A stretch of 64,000 bases of DNA from Lineus longissimus (Eukaryota > Nemertea > Pilidiophora > Heteronemertea > Lineidae): NCBI RefSeq assembly GCF_910592395.1, contig NC_088319.1, positions 17,298,001 through 17,362,000 on the forward strand. Reading direction: 5' to 3'. The translations under genes were made by a program, and so were the position numbers. Shown one piece after another: positions 36,401 through 50,445 of the stretch; within the stretch, counting starts at the first letter, position 1; every line of letters begins with the position of its first letter. The notes below the pieces were generated by a model that was not told where the DNA came from, searched no databases, and saw only the letters and a list, made by a program, of their open reading frames with translations.

Positions 36401-39400
36401 GTTTCATGACATGGTGTATCTCTGTATCGTGTCTTGACAATCCAAAACCACTTAGAGCCGGTTGAGCATTTTCCATTCCCTGACAATCCCAAAGTTTCAT
36501 TTTTTTGTGATGTCTGCAAACTGAACAAACTGTGAACATCAAAAGGGTGGTAACTACATGAATGAGTGCCACCGCAGCCTATTGGTGTCTGTCTTCATGC
36601 TCGTATACTCATCACCGAAAATATCACGTTAGTTTTGTGATAAGCATACACCAGAGAAATCATTGAAACGGTGTTGTCCTTGTCTCCCAATGGGATAGGC
36701 TGTTACCATGGAAACCAGTTGTGACTGCTGGTAGCCATAATAGGGCGAGAGCCTGATGTTTGTTGATATACAGCTGTAAGTGGGCGTATGTGGGTGATGT
36801 ACATGTCAGCAGGAAATCTTAAGGGGGATGAAGGGCTTGATTTGACATCTCATTTTAGTTCTAGATCTTCTAATAGGTGGTGTTAGTTGACATTTGAGTT
36901 ACATCTCGGTAATCGATCATTTCTGTCGTCCAAGGATGCATAACTCCCTGGTCATGGTTAACACTTTGCCAACTTGGCTGCTAGAGCATGTCTGTGAAAT
37001 CACAGTGAGATGAAAATCCCGGGATTGACAGATGCAGTGTTTGTACGATGCCTCCTTTGATTGAGGCCAGTCGAGATCAGAACTCAAGAAAATGTATACT
37101 TCGGGGGCAACAAGGCCATCAGAGAGGGTACAGAGGCTGGTAGAGGACGATGTCAGGGATGGCTTGACTGTGGAAAAAGACACTGAATTCTGGTTTTCAA
37201 CTTTCTGAACCATCTTTTGTTATTGACAGTATGATTAGGACTGTTCTCATAAATCATGGTCATGACTACCTAATCCAATATGGCTGCCATATTCCCCGTG
37301 ATTTATGGAGCAGCAACTAATCGCTGTGTTTGGCCATTAACGTAATAATGCAGGAACGAAGGATGATGACATTTTAATCAGGCTAAGAGCTAGGCAACTA
37401 CGAATGATTTGTGTGACGTATCGCGAACTTGTGAACTAGTTGATTTGTTGGTCTGAAGTGCAGAGGGTTAATCACCAATTTAGCAAGGATAGGAAGGATA
37501 AGAACTTGTGTTCATCATTGTTAATTAACAGCAAGTCTCGGTCAAAAATCTCTAATGAGAAGTGTGTTGTGGAATAAATTTGGCGGATAATTTGAGACAA
37601 GATAGAAAATTCTATAATTTCTTTTCACGCCCGAATCGAAGTTTGTTGATTTGGAGAGAGTTAATTAGGAGGCTGAGTTTCTAATTAGCTGTATCTGTCT
37701 GGAACGGCACGGTTTTTATTGATTACTTTTCACAGTGTTGTGAATGGTTGACTTATTTTAGAACTGACTCGCCTGAATTTGAAAAAAGTCTTAAAATATC
37801 GACATTTTCTCCTTCCCTACCCACCAAATGTCTTCTTTTACCAGAGCAGAGCAGTCATCATCAAATCAATGCTTATTGATTCGCCACAATCCTTGAAAAT
37901 AATGTGCTATACCTTATGTGTGATTTCAGGAGATCGCTGGCTTGTTGATATCGTTTGATCGACATGCGCAATGGCAGTCGTCCGAGGTCAAGCAGAGGTG
38001 AGAAACACACATAGATAAGCAGACGACGTTGTGTGGACGTCTTTCAACAGCTGTGCTGTCGTACACTGAATGATGTGAGCCTGCTTTCGACATCTGGAAA
38101 TGCATTACAAAGTTAGGACAGTTCCTAGGCCTAGCACCATGTATTGCTCAAGAGGGTTGGAGGAGACACTGTCCTCGCCTAGAGATTACTGTGCACCTTT
38201 TCTCTTCTCTTTCCAACATATCTTGTCCATTGTTGCAGACCAACCAGTGGGTCGATGGTGTTGTACAACCGTGCCCAAGTCAAGTACCGCAACGATGGCT
38301 ACTTTTGGAAGAAACGGCGCGATGGGAAAACGACACGGGAAGACCATATGAAACTGAAAGTTCAGGGAATCGAGGTGGGTAGATGTTCTTCTTCATCAGA
38401 TCAAGTAGTTGTGCTTCTAGCAACTTACCCATAATGCGGGCAGGGTGAAGTGGCTGCATTTTTCCTTGCATAATGCTATTCTCTGACTTATTCCAGTGCA
38501 TCTACGGAAAGTACTCACACTCTGCGATTCTGCCGACATTTCACCGGCGGTGCTACTGGCTCCTTCAGAATCCCGACGTCGTGTTGGTCCATTACCTCAA
38601 TGTGCCGTACACGGATGACAACAAGGTGGCTCTCACAACGCTATCAGCGGCCGAGAAGAAGAAGTGGACGAGAGAGGAATTGGTTGGCCAGCTTAGGCCT
38701 ATGAGTGAGTTGATGCTTTAGCTTATTTCTGACTCAAGAACTTGTTGTTATAGAAATCTGTGAATTCATAGAAGTGCTCACAGTCCAACCCAAAAGACGA
38801 AACTGATGAGGGTTTACAGCCCAATATGTGCTGTGGTGCCCGTTGACATCCACCATGGCGTGCCTTGCCTTATTAAAGCTTGATTCTCATTCCAGTCTCA
38901 ACTTCCAAGATGTCTGATTTTCAAAAATTACCCGCAGCTGAACAAATTGTAAGTAAAGCAAGAGTCAGGGGATCGTACGTGATCTGAATTTCAAAAATTA
39001 TTTTTCCGTTGATTAATTGCAGTGGGGAAAAGACAACATGAATTTCAAAAGTCAGGGCGAAGTATGCTGGTACACTTTAAAAAGGTTGTCCTCATTAGAA
39101 GGATGTCTGGATTACAGAGGTCTTACTCATTCCACTTGGTGTACTGAATACGGAATATCTCCTTTACTCACTAAGCTCTTTGTAAAAAGCCTGTCGATGG
39201 GAGGTACGACTAACACACATCAATGGGCTTTATTCTGTATCTCTGTTTCCATATTTCAGATGGAAGAAAAGGTCGAGCACATTGTCAATCATCTGTTACA
39301 GCAGCAGCCAGGTGACGCTATGGGCAATGACGTCCAGGATGCTGGGAAGAAGAAGAAGGGTCTACCTCTCCTACAGGCAGCGCCAAGAGTCATGCCGCAG

Positions 39401-42400
39401 GGAGCAGCGTTACCAGGACAAGCTGTGCTGCTGCCTGGTGCCGTCAATAATACCAATCAGATGTCAGCGACACCGTTTATATTGAATCTCTCACAGTTTC
39501 AAGGCAGTAATGACTTAATCATCTTAAGTGGGCAAAATGCTGCCCGGATCTCAATCTTTAGTAATGGCCAGAATGTCCAAGGGGGTGCCACTGCGGCTCA
39601 AGGGGTGGCGCCGAAGATCGTCAATGTTGGCCAGGTGTCGCCAGTCGTGGGAGTGGAAGATATGCCTGATTCGTCTGTCTGTGATACAACTCTAACCTCG
39701 TCTGTGTTCAACTCAACTCCTACGTCTGATCCTGCGTCATCAACATTTCATGCTTATACTACACTGCCCCCTGGTGTAGCAACAGTGTGTTCATCCTTCA
39801 CGACGTCAACGCCTGTGATGTCTTATACAGCTGCGTCTGACGGGTCAATAGTTAGTTTATCATCTCTCCCCACTGCTTGTATGTCTGTGGCACCAGACCA
39901 GCTACCAGGGATTAAGGAATCAGTCTATTCACCTGCACCGTTCATGACTGACGCACAGAATGAAAACAAACTTCATATGAACTTGGTGAACTTCAACCCC
40001 AATCAGGTCAAGAGTGAAAACATTGATGTTCCTGGTCTCCACCTGACCCAGGAGGAAATACAGAAAACACTCGCGGCGAACATGCCGTCAGAATCATCCG
40101 AGGAACAAATTACCCAGAGTGCAGCTGATATGACAGACATGCAGCAGAATGTATCAACACCGACGAGTGCCGATTTGAACTTTGATGCTTTTGATTTGTT
40201 GGATCTGAACGATTTAGGGGAGTTTGATAGTCTGAACGCAGACCTTATGATCACTGAGTCGTGTGAGAAAGATAAACTGGGACTGAATGCTACTTTGGGG
40301 CACGATCCAGATTTGAATGAGAACTCTTCTGTGGGGGAGGAAGGAAAGACGGGGCAGGCCGACGTGTCAGATTACAGTCCGGACTGGTCCTACCCTGAGG
40401 TAAGTTGATAGAAATGATCTGAGGCATTGGCTATTAAGATTATCGCTGGCCTAAAAGACAGATTTGCCAAGTTTGGTCGTATCTGCTCTGTGACACTATA
40501 AGTGTTGTCTTCTACAAGGGAAAGGTGTGACATGGTGTGATGTCAGTATGAAGTGACAGACAGGTTGACATTTTTGGGAGGTTGCTGTACCATTCTTTGA
40601 CCATGATGTAAAGTTGCATGATGACAGGTACTCCAATATCTAAATGAGAAGACTTATTTTGTTGTTTCAGGGTGGAACAAAAGTGTTGATCACAGGCCCG
40701 TGGTACGATTCCTCTGCCTCCTATGGCTGTACCTTTGATGGCGTTCTCGTGTCTGCACAGTTCATACAGAGTGGTGTACTACGCTGTGTTTGTCCAGGTA
40801 AGTCTCACCAACGTATAACGTGCCGTCTCTGTTAGCCGAGAGAAACAGTATGAAATGCAGTTTGCTGCGTTTTATGTGAAGAGTGGCTTGAGAGAAAGCT
40901 TGGCCAGCAGTGATGACAGTACATATCTTTCAACCGATGATAGCAAGTACAAGTATGTAAGTCTGTCTTTATCTTTGCAGCACATGGCCCTGGTTTTGTG
41001 ACATTCCAAGTGACCTCAGAGAGTTATGCGATCTCCAAAGACTGTGCCTTTGAGTACAGAGTGCGTAGTCCTAGTCAAGCAGTGGATGGGCTCGGTGAGG
41101 ATACCAGGTGGCTTATCAATGAAGGTATGTATCAAACAGCTTCTTCTTGCCTTCAGCTCCTGTCAATATTACAATTCACATTCAATCCCGGTCACAATTG
41201 ATGTAAACTCATCATATCGCAACAAAAATGAGATCATCTTAAAATGTTGGTATTTTCAGATAAGCAGTTTAAGTTGGCACTTCTTGAAAGGATGGAAGGT
41301 TTAGAGAAGAGATTAGTCAAAGGTCCGGCCAGTTTTCGGACCGCATCGGCTATTAATACGGTATGTATTCTAGGCGCTGGAAGCTGACGTTTATTGAGAA
41401 GCAATGGCTTTAGAAACAAACATACAGGCTAGACTACAGACCATCATGATTCAACTGATGGATTCTTTAGTCCAACAGGGGTGATTTTGATTAGAGTTGA
41501 ATGTTGTCCTCACTGAGTGCAGACACTGTATCATTGGATGAAGGTCATCAAATACGAATGTTAAATTTTCTTTTTCAGACCAAGTTGTTGGTAAAAAGCT
41601 GTGATATATTTGAGGAGCGAATGATTGACTACTGCGAGGCCTGCAGTCGTCAAGCGTGGATCAGTGAACCAATTGTGCCATTGCCGAACTCGTACAAAGG
41701 CATGACGTTACTCCACCTAGCGGCGGCGCTGGGATACAGTCGTCTCATCAAGACACTGATTCAGTGGCGGACGGAGAAGTCGTGTATGATCTTGGAGTAC
41801 GAGGTTGATGCGTTGAGTTTGGACGACTGCTCTTGCACTCCGTTTGTAAGTAAGAAGGATTGAGAGCCCAGAGTTGGCTTGAGTCTTTGGGCAGGTCTCC
41901 TAGTCCAACATGGCTCACTCCACCCATTCAGTGGTCGCATTAGACAATAATCAGTCAGCATGTGATGCCGTAAACAGTGAATTGAATGAAAATGTGTACT
42001 TAGGAACTATGATGTCTCAGGGAATATTCAAATTATATTTTCAGCTCTGGGCATGTGCATTGAATCGACTTGATGCTGCAGTTGTCCTTTACCAATGGAA
42101 TCAGAGTGCCGTTAACGTCTGCACACGAGAGGGTCTTCTGCCTCTGATCCTCGCAAGAGAGAAAGGTCACGTGTCCCTCGTCGACCACATCGACCAATTA
42201 GAAAATCTGCGGGAGTACAACAGTTCACAGAACATCATATCTTTCTTGGAATCATTTAACTGTTCAACATTATCTGAAGATTCGATGACCTTGTCACAAC
42301 CTCTGACCTCCACACCGGAACGATCTCAGGCTTCCTTCAAAACATCTTCGAAATTCTCATCGACACTAAGCGTAGAGGGCCAGTCAACACTGACGGTGGA

Positions 42401-45400
42401 GACTCCGCCTTATAGCACTAGTCCCAAGCCCAGCCCAAAACTTAAACCGGCATCCAAGTCAAGCAAACGATCGGAACGTTTACGGAAACGCCTTTCAGTT
42501 GAAATCTTACCCTCTAAGGGTTCACCACAGGATTCACCAACCAATCCTGCTCCAGTTGCAGTGACAGTTGATCTCGGTAAGAAGAGTTTACGCTCCGTCA
42601 ACTCCGACCCCCATCTGGCCGCTCTCACGTCGGATGAGAATCCCATGATGTCAGGTGACCTGGCCAGTCCTGTCATCTTCATGCAGACGGAACCACAGCA
42701 GCTCGCAAGTAAGGATTCTGACAAGCCTGTTGCCATGGACACAGATGAAGTCTCCGAAACGAGAAGTTCGAGTCCGTTTATTGACGTGGAGCGGGTGTCG
42801 TCTGATGAAGAGGATACGACTACAGAAGTTACACCCAAGATCAAAACAGGTAAGCATACTTCTTGACGATGCTATTGAGTGTTGACATTATTCAGAGGCA
42901 ATTGAGTGTGGCGTCTGCTGGAGATATCACCAGCTTGACTTTATTGGTTTGAACAAGTCCGCCCCGAGGACTGAACTGTCCTTCTTTCCGCAGCTTGCTC
43001 ATGCTGGTCAATCCGTATTGTTCTTTCAGAATCATCGAGCAGTCAGAACCAGATGATAACCCTGGCAAAACAGATTATCGCTGCAATGCCGGAGAGAATC
43101 AAATTGTCACCAAGCCGGAGCGATGACTCTGGTATCGTGCGGGATCGAAGCAACTCGTACGGGTCATTCAGCTCGACGAGTACAACACCACCTTGTATGG
43201 AAGGCGAAGGTTTTGGTGCATTTGATGAGTACCGTTACCCTGATTATGGTACACCAGCGTCGTCTTTGAGCCCAGAGTCGTCATGCCTACAGAGTCCTTT
43301 GAGCTTCACATTAGACTCACCTCCACCGACCATGTCTGACTTCAAGGAGTATTTCAACGCACCGTCGACGTTCATGGAGAAAGATTTCTCACAGCTGACA
43401 CTATCGGGTAAGATATGTCAGTGTAATCACAGTATGATATGAGTAAACTGGACAGCATCCTAGTTTCCATAAACCAGCTTCTAGAAACAAGATTTGGCGA
43501 CAGATGTGATGATATTTGATGCAGCACTCCCACTGAAATTCCTTATTTTCATAAGAAGTTCCTATTTTCAGATCAAGAGCAGCGCCACCTGTATGAGGCG
43601 GCAAGAATCATCCAAGATGTCTACAGGAAGTACAAAGATCGTCAGCAACAACAACAACAGCGACGGAAGGAAATCAGTGCGGCCGTGTTGATTCAGAGTT
43701 ATTATAGGAGATACAAGCAGGTACGCAATCTCACCTCCTGAAGCAGAACACGAGTCTCTCACACAGAGCATTGTCATGTGAAACCTTGACTCGCCCTCTC
43801 AACGAATAGCTGAGAAGCGTTGAAGTCAGTTTGTACGTAATCACGTGGTAATCATGTCAGTGTAGTCATGTATTGTCAATGATAGCACTTGATGGTACTT
43901 CAGTACTGTTGAGGAATGGGATTGATAGCCCTTGAGTGCAGGTGTCGAGAAGGAAGGGAGGGTGATACTAAGGCCTTATGTTCCTCCTCTTCCAGTATGC
44001 TTACTATAAGAAGATGTGTCAGGCAGCAGTGTTGATCCAGAGCCAGTTCAGGAGTTATCAGGTGCAGAAGAGGTTCAAACGGAGTCGAGATGCGGCAACG
44101 GTCATTCAGAACCAGTACCGTGCGTACAAGGAACACGAGAGGTTCAAGAAGAGTCGAGATGCGGCCAAGATCATTCAACAGAGGTTCAGGTAAGTCAACA
44201 AGCCCCACAAAGATGACATCAATAGCACAAGGATGATTTACCTGTTATCTGTTTCACTGTCTGACACAACAACACAAGCCAGTGCTGATCTCCGCTGATC
44301 TGTCCATAACAGTGTTTGTTCTTACTGTGGTTGATCATCTGTTATTGTTGACATTTTGGTTTGCCTGCTGATGTTGTGTTCTGATGAGTTGTGAATCTGT
44401 ACCGTTTGAAATAGGATAAGAGAAGTAGAAGTTGTCACCTTTGGAAGGTCCAGATACATCTGACTTTTCCTTTCGGCAGATTTTACCCTCCTTTTCACAT
44501 GGTGTGTTTTTCGTGTTTCAGGAGTCACTATCAGCGTTCACAGGGCGGCGAGAAGTCAAGGAAGGGCCACCCTCTAACAAGGCAGTCAAGTCATGGGTAG
44601 GTATCTAAACTTGCCTGTTTCTCCCTACTTCTTATGCCTGTCACCCGGAGCTGACATGCGACAGGGCTGTGTGAGGCATATTGGACGTGTCCACAGATAT
44701 TGTGTGTTGATCTCTTGGGCTTTACGATTTGAGGCATGGTGATAGAACGGAGGATTGATTGTGTGTGTGCATCCCCTCACTGTATGGTGTATTGTCCATG
44801 CTTTAGCTTTGTTTAATGTGTGTTGCTTGGAGCAGGGTTTCTACTGTTTGGGATATCTTGCGGTGTCTGTGGATTGGTTATAAATAGCATGATAGTAAAC
44901 TCTGCGAGGACATGTTTGTGTGGACCTGTTTGTCTACTAATGGCTTGAATTTGGGGCGGTGACAGTGCTATTCACCCTCTCTCATTGATACTTCTGAGTG
45001 GTGTGTCTTGCTGACAGTTACAATTTGGCTCTATCATGGGCAAGGAAAACTGTCATATTCAGTGATACGCTTTGTCTTGTGTTAAAAGTCATAATTGAAT
45101 GAGTAAGGAAGCCACAGTGACTATTAACGGGCAAAGTTGGCCCTGAAACTGATGACATACTAACGTGACAAAATGTGACTATTGAGAATACGTTGTTGAC
45201 TGTCTGTTTTCTGTTAGCTCTATAGTGTGTGACTATTTGAGTAGGGAGGCAGGCCTGTAAGTCGTTGTTTATATATGACCTCACGTCTGTCGTTGTTGTC
45301 AGGACTGCACTTAGGTTTCAACACAATTGATGTTGTCAGTGTGCACAATGTACCACAAGTCTAAACTTTCAAGATTGCACTCGACTTTGGATAAGATGTA

Positions 45401-48400
45401 TTCATGTTGTTTAGCCTTAAGGGTTGGATTTAAATAAGAAAATGAATGTGCTCCAAACACATTAAAGATATTCTGACTAATTGCATGCTAGATCTATTTC
45501 TTCCTTTCATGGGGTACCAGTAAATCAGCCATGTTTCAGCTTTTCTGAGATAGGAACCCACAACTGTGCGACTCCCGTATAGCTGTAGTTCTTTGAAGTG
45601 AAAGCCTTGCAGCTAGCGATCTCCGGCCATTATGCTGCCAGCGCTAAGTCATGTGAAGTCTTCTGCCAGTGTTGATCAGACATGACTGACCGGCACACTA
45701 GAGCAAACCTTGACTTGGACGGGCAAACTTGCTGGTACCTTGTGAAGGTAGTTTGTGTCGTGTACTGCTAACTGTGATGTGCTTCTCGTCCGTTCTGTTT
45801 CAGCTCGGAGACATCATAGCACATCATTCATCGTAGGTACATGCGGCACCTAATACGCCGCCAAAAACTTCAATGCAAAAATTACTCTAAATTTCACAAC
45901 ATCTGTTCAGATTCATTTTACTATGATAATGTGGAATTTATGTTGTCTTAAAGTGAATTCATATTGTTGACAAGTTACTGCAGAGAACAAGAGAAAGAGT
46001 CACAAAACTAAAGAGATTAAGCTGAACTTGTGATACTTTTAAAGGGGGACTATAGGGAGGAGAGGCAGGTGCTGATGATGTCATTGGTGGTCTCCACGTC
46101 ACTAATAGGCACTCATAGAGATCTGCATCTGCTTGACTTTGTGATGAAACTATTCCTCTTAATCATGAATAGTGTTGATTATAAACCTCGAGGTAGGGGA
46201 GACCCCTATTGGCAACTTTGTGTAACCTAATCTACCTCCTGTCTATAGTCTCCCTTTAAAAAGTTGCAGTCTAACGATTGCGTGAAAGTTAGAAGAATTT
46301 TTCGTTTGAAAGTTTTGCCTGGCTAAGATTTACATCACTCTAACTATCTTTGATATTTTAGATATCCGCAACTCTGCTTTTGGTGATGGTGTTTCCCTTG
46401 AGCACATGTGATGTGTATATAACTGAGACAGCGTTCACACCTTGCTCCACAGTGTATGATATCCCTTAGATTGGTACATGTTTCACCCATTTATAGTGAT
46501 GTGGCTCAAACAGGAATCCTCTCCATTTTGCTTTTTGTGCACCACACACATACTGCTGCCAGGTTTTCAAAATCTAAATGAGCCAGGCTCTCAATGGTTT
46601 CCTAAACACCAGACAGCATATTATCATAGGATTGACTAAAGATAGGTTAGCTTGTTTTCTTTACCCAAGTGGGTTGGTCAGGAAACCTGTCCACTTTCCT
46701 GAGAACTACACAATTCTTCACAAATTGGCAGCCTTTTGATTATGAGGATAGCAATCTCCATTGCTCTAGAACACCAGAGATGTTGAAATCGGGTCTTTGT
46801 TCTCATCCAGATCTGGAGAGTTAAGCCCCATGATTAACTACTGACACCATTCAGGTAACACCCAAGCTCTTTGTTATTCTACGCCACTCTGGCCACAAAC
46901 CAAGGCCTTGGGCACCTTAGTTATGCTCTCAATTGTACCTTTCAGTATGGGGATTAACTTTAGTTTTCAACTGTTACTTGTGTGGCCCTCAGTGTATTCT
47001 ATATGGGCAAATGACAGTGTTGATCTCTCTTTGAACCAGCATAGTTTTAATTGGATTTACTCTTGACAGTTTTACCTTCTTCCTGTAGCACCATTTTACA
47101 AGTTGCTTTAGGTAGTGTTTTAACAGTCTTTCATATCTCTAATATGCACTTCACTAATCTCATTTTTACAGAATTTTTCTCTCACGTTTCCGATTTTGTC
47201 TATCTTGAGAAATTTCAATTTGATTGTTTCCTCAAAGTGCATTTGGACATTCGCAATGTGGATTAGGAAAGAATTGTCAATGAAAGATTGAAATAGTCTC
47301 TCAACAGGAGAGCTGCTGTTAAAATGGGGAAAGGTTGTGTGTGTTTTCATGTAGTTTCAGTAAACATAGTTATTGCTGCCTGTAGCATGGAAACAAGGGA
47401 TTTGGTGCATTCTCCTTTTAATAGTCTTGAGAATCTTCTTTTTTGCGGGCTGGTTTAGATCTCGTGCATTTGTGACGAACAAATCTCTGACAAAAAATGC
47501 TTTCTTCTGCTCAGGTATGATATTTATTGTCACTGGTACTCCTGTCTTCAGTACATAATGCTATGTTCTCATATTTTATGCGGCATATGTAGAGATTTGT
47601 GGGATATGATGCATACAGTTCGGGTGAGTCTCACTAGATCGGTGTTGTCATGTCTCATTGTCTACTTCTTGTGTTAGAGTCGGGACTGGGGACAGAACGG
47701 GGATCTGGATGGGAGCAGTAGGGGTTGGGGGTGGGGCAGCAGGGGTTGGGGGCAGGGCAATGGGGGATGTTGTTATGTGTTCTCTCATAGTGTCGTGCAT
47801 TACCGCTTATCAGAGTGGTCGGCATGGCTGTCTATCTCTCCTGTTGTAATCACATCATATTCACCAAGTTAGCTCACATCTCCTGTGCTCCAATGTAGTC
47901 TCTCTAATCTTCCTCTCCATATCTCCCTCCCTCTCATCGCATAACGACTCTGTAGGTGATGTCATCACAGAAAGAGATGTCATTTGGACGTTGAATTCAC
48001 ATGATTGACCCGCCGAACCCACTCTGAAGTGTGGTAGTCAGTCATGACGTCATCAGCAACATCAGCAGGGTCAAAGGCTTGAGTTGGATGACCAAATGAT
48101 GTCTCTGCGAAGCTTCTTTAGGAGAGCACTGTTAACTTCACCAAGTTATAATATATTCATTTTCAGTAAAGAAATTGGCGACAATAGTGCAGTGCTTTAT
48201 TTCGTCAAATTTCCGCCAAACGTGCTGCTATTGCTGTGTTCCAATGAATTGTAACAGTATCTTTGATTCTCAGTTACAAATCTTTTGTTTATGCTCTCCC
48301 TAGTTTATACATGTAAGTTTTACTTTAGCTGATGATTCACTAGTCATACTGATGAGCGAGCTTTCCCGTCAAGTCCTGGTATCTGTGCGCGCAATGCTTG

Positions 48401-49962
48401 CACTCGGCTTAAGATTTTACAATGAATGTTGCACATTTTTGATTGACGTTTATCTTTTTGAGCTTTTTGCTCAATGTTGCAGCGTCATTCTTACGATATC
48501 CATGTCATGTTTTGGAGGACACTTCAGTTGAAGAGAGTCCACAATAGAACACTGTTCTTTCTACTCTTGGTTCCTGGCTCATAGCATGTAAACTAGGATT
48601 GAACAATGCTTGGTCATCACAACAGTACAGATGGTCATCATTGTCTAAAACGTTTTGAAAACATCTCAGCAAGTGCCGTTCAACTGATTTTTGTCTCCTT
48701 CACTAAAATGATTCCATGTTGATCGTTTCAGTTCCGAGAAGGAGGGAAGCTTAGAGACAGACAGAAGCGACAGAACAGCCAGTGAGGCTAGCAGCAGCTT
48801 TGATGCCAGTTTTGATGCTAGTTTTGATGCGGAGGAGCCACCCAGTGGTGATTCATCTAACTATGACAATACACAAACACATTCATCTTCATCCATTTCT
48901 GAGCAGTGTTCTGAAGGGAGAGGTCAGGAATCAAGGTCAGGTTCAAGGTCAAGCAGTAGAGATGAGAGGTCGAGGACAAGGTCAAAGAGTCGTGATTCGA
49001 GTTCTGTGGTTCGCGAGCATAAATCGAGTGCACAAGATCGCGATCGGGAACCAATTCGCAAGTCTAGTTCTGAATGTCAAAATAGAGAGAAATCTGATCG
49101 TGAATGTGGTGCTAAAGCTGGGACTGGTTTTAAACGAATGCCGCGTTCTGTTGTACGGGATCCTCAACCTGTGTCACGTGAGTCGCAGTCCTTGAGTCGC
49201 GAGCCATGGTCACAGGCAAGGGAGTGTCTCTTACCGTATGAGGCTCAGTTAAATCGCGAGCTAAGAGCTGCGAGTCTAGATCCAAAGATCATTACTTGCA
49301 GAGAAGAAATGGGGCCACCGGCGACTTCTCCCACGGAAATGGGGCCACCGAGACATACGATGATGCCTCGTGAGTCACTGAGTAAAGACGACCGTCCAAA
49401 CCAACCAACGAAGAAAGAGTCTAGTGTATCATCTGGCCACCAGGGGGCACTCAGAACAGACGAGAGAAATATACCAAGTGTTGAATGTACAGCAAATAAC
49501 CCTGGTGAAAACACAATCAAACAATTAAAAGGTTCTACACCAGAAATAGCCAGTACAGAAAAAACTGGGGTTGAAATTGACAACAAACATTTGGGGGATT
49601 TGTGTAGTGTTGAGGACTCGTCGCTTGATTTGAGCGAGTTTGACTTGGATTATCTGCAAGCAAGCGATATCGGAGCAGACTATCTATCTTTGGAGGAATG
49701 TTCAAAAAGGTTTGCTCCGCCAATGTCTGATGTTGATCTGGCCAAAGAGTTTCCCGACGCGGGGGGTCTCGGGTTGTCTCAGGGAGTGAGGATGGGAGGA
49801 TTGGTACCACAGGAGTTGAATGTTATGCCAGTTACCACGGTTACAACACCACCAAGTGCGCTGGCTTCTGAGGAGGAGGCCACCGAAGAGACAAATGTAA
49901 GTAAGGTGCTGGAGACGATCAAAGACTCTGGTCCTGGGAACGGCAAGAATGAAAATGGCTGA
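33458..49962 (+). CDS. CAMTA1: Calmodulin-binding transcription activator (CAMTA)
   Basis: Join: 33458..33503, 34516..34593, 35557..35651, 37930..37997, 38239..38374, 38497..38704, 38896..38948, 39023..39061, 39260..40399, 40671..40797, 40981..41124, 41260..41360, 41579..41845, 42045..42849, 43030..43407, 43572..43720, 43996..44189, 44522..44596, 48732..49962. Phases agree throughout, giving 1,777 aa. Domains: CG-1 DNA-binding (about 44-210; [40 protein letters not shown]), an acidic activation-like stretch (about 545-572), TIG/IPT (622-695; [17 protein letters not shown]), ankyrin repeats (746-900; [20 protein letters not shown]), and five IQ-like calmodulin motifs (1230-1350). A 410 residue Ser/Arg-rich tail is encoded by the last exon. 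An in-frame TGA at 33428-33430 supports the chosen start. Invertebrates usually carry one CAMTA; the symbol is the closest vertebrate name. Known role: nuclear, calcium/calmodulin-responsive transcription. Confidence 0.95.
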
Positions 49963-50365
49963 GTGCATCACCAGCACTTAGCAGGTTTGTTATGACCAGC
50001 TCCCACTGCAGTGGATACTGTGTGGCTTTCACAGGCGTTGGATTACTTTCAATGCAAGTTAATGGCTTGGTTAATGTTACTGACCAGAAAGACTGTGACG
50101 GTAACCGCTGTGTTACTTTTTGTCATGTGACATTGCGTTGTGTTTTAACACATGGTTTTTGTACAAAATGGCTTTAACACTGAATCAGTGACAATTTATT
50201 CAAAATGGTTAAAAACGATTGAAACTTTGAGGTTGTTTTTGGAAAGTTGAAAATGTACTGCACCAACTGCACTTCTTATTTTGAGAGGGTTGACGATGGA
50301 AATTTGGATATTTTTGTGAAAAAGAACATTTCTGAAATCCGTCCTTGCGACTTGGCATGCCCATC

Positions 50366-50445
50366 TTGACACTCGACACTCGACACTTGACACTCGACAC
50401 TCGACACGTGACACTCAACACTCGACACTTGACACTTGACACTTG
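50366..50445. repeat. 7 bp tandem repeat (GACACTC/GACACTT)
   Basis: About 11 heptamer units of GACACTC, GACACTT and single variants lie about 400 bp after the CAMTA stop, probably in its 3' UTR. Confidence 0.92.

Noticed and set aside
42410-42844. 144 codon antisense frame within a CAMTA exon
   Set aside because: Shadow of the sense CAMTA coding sequence, which matches the family and splices in phase.
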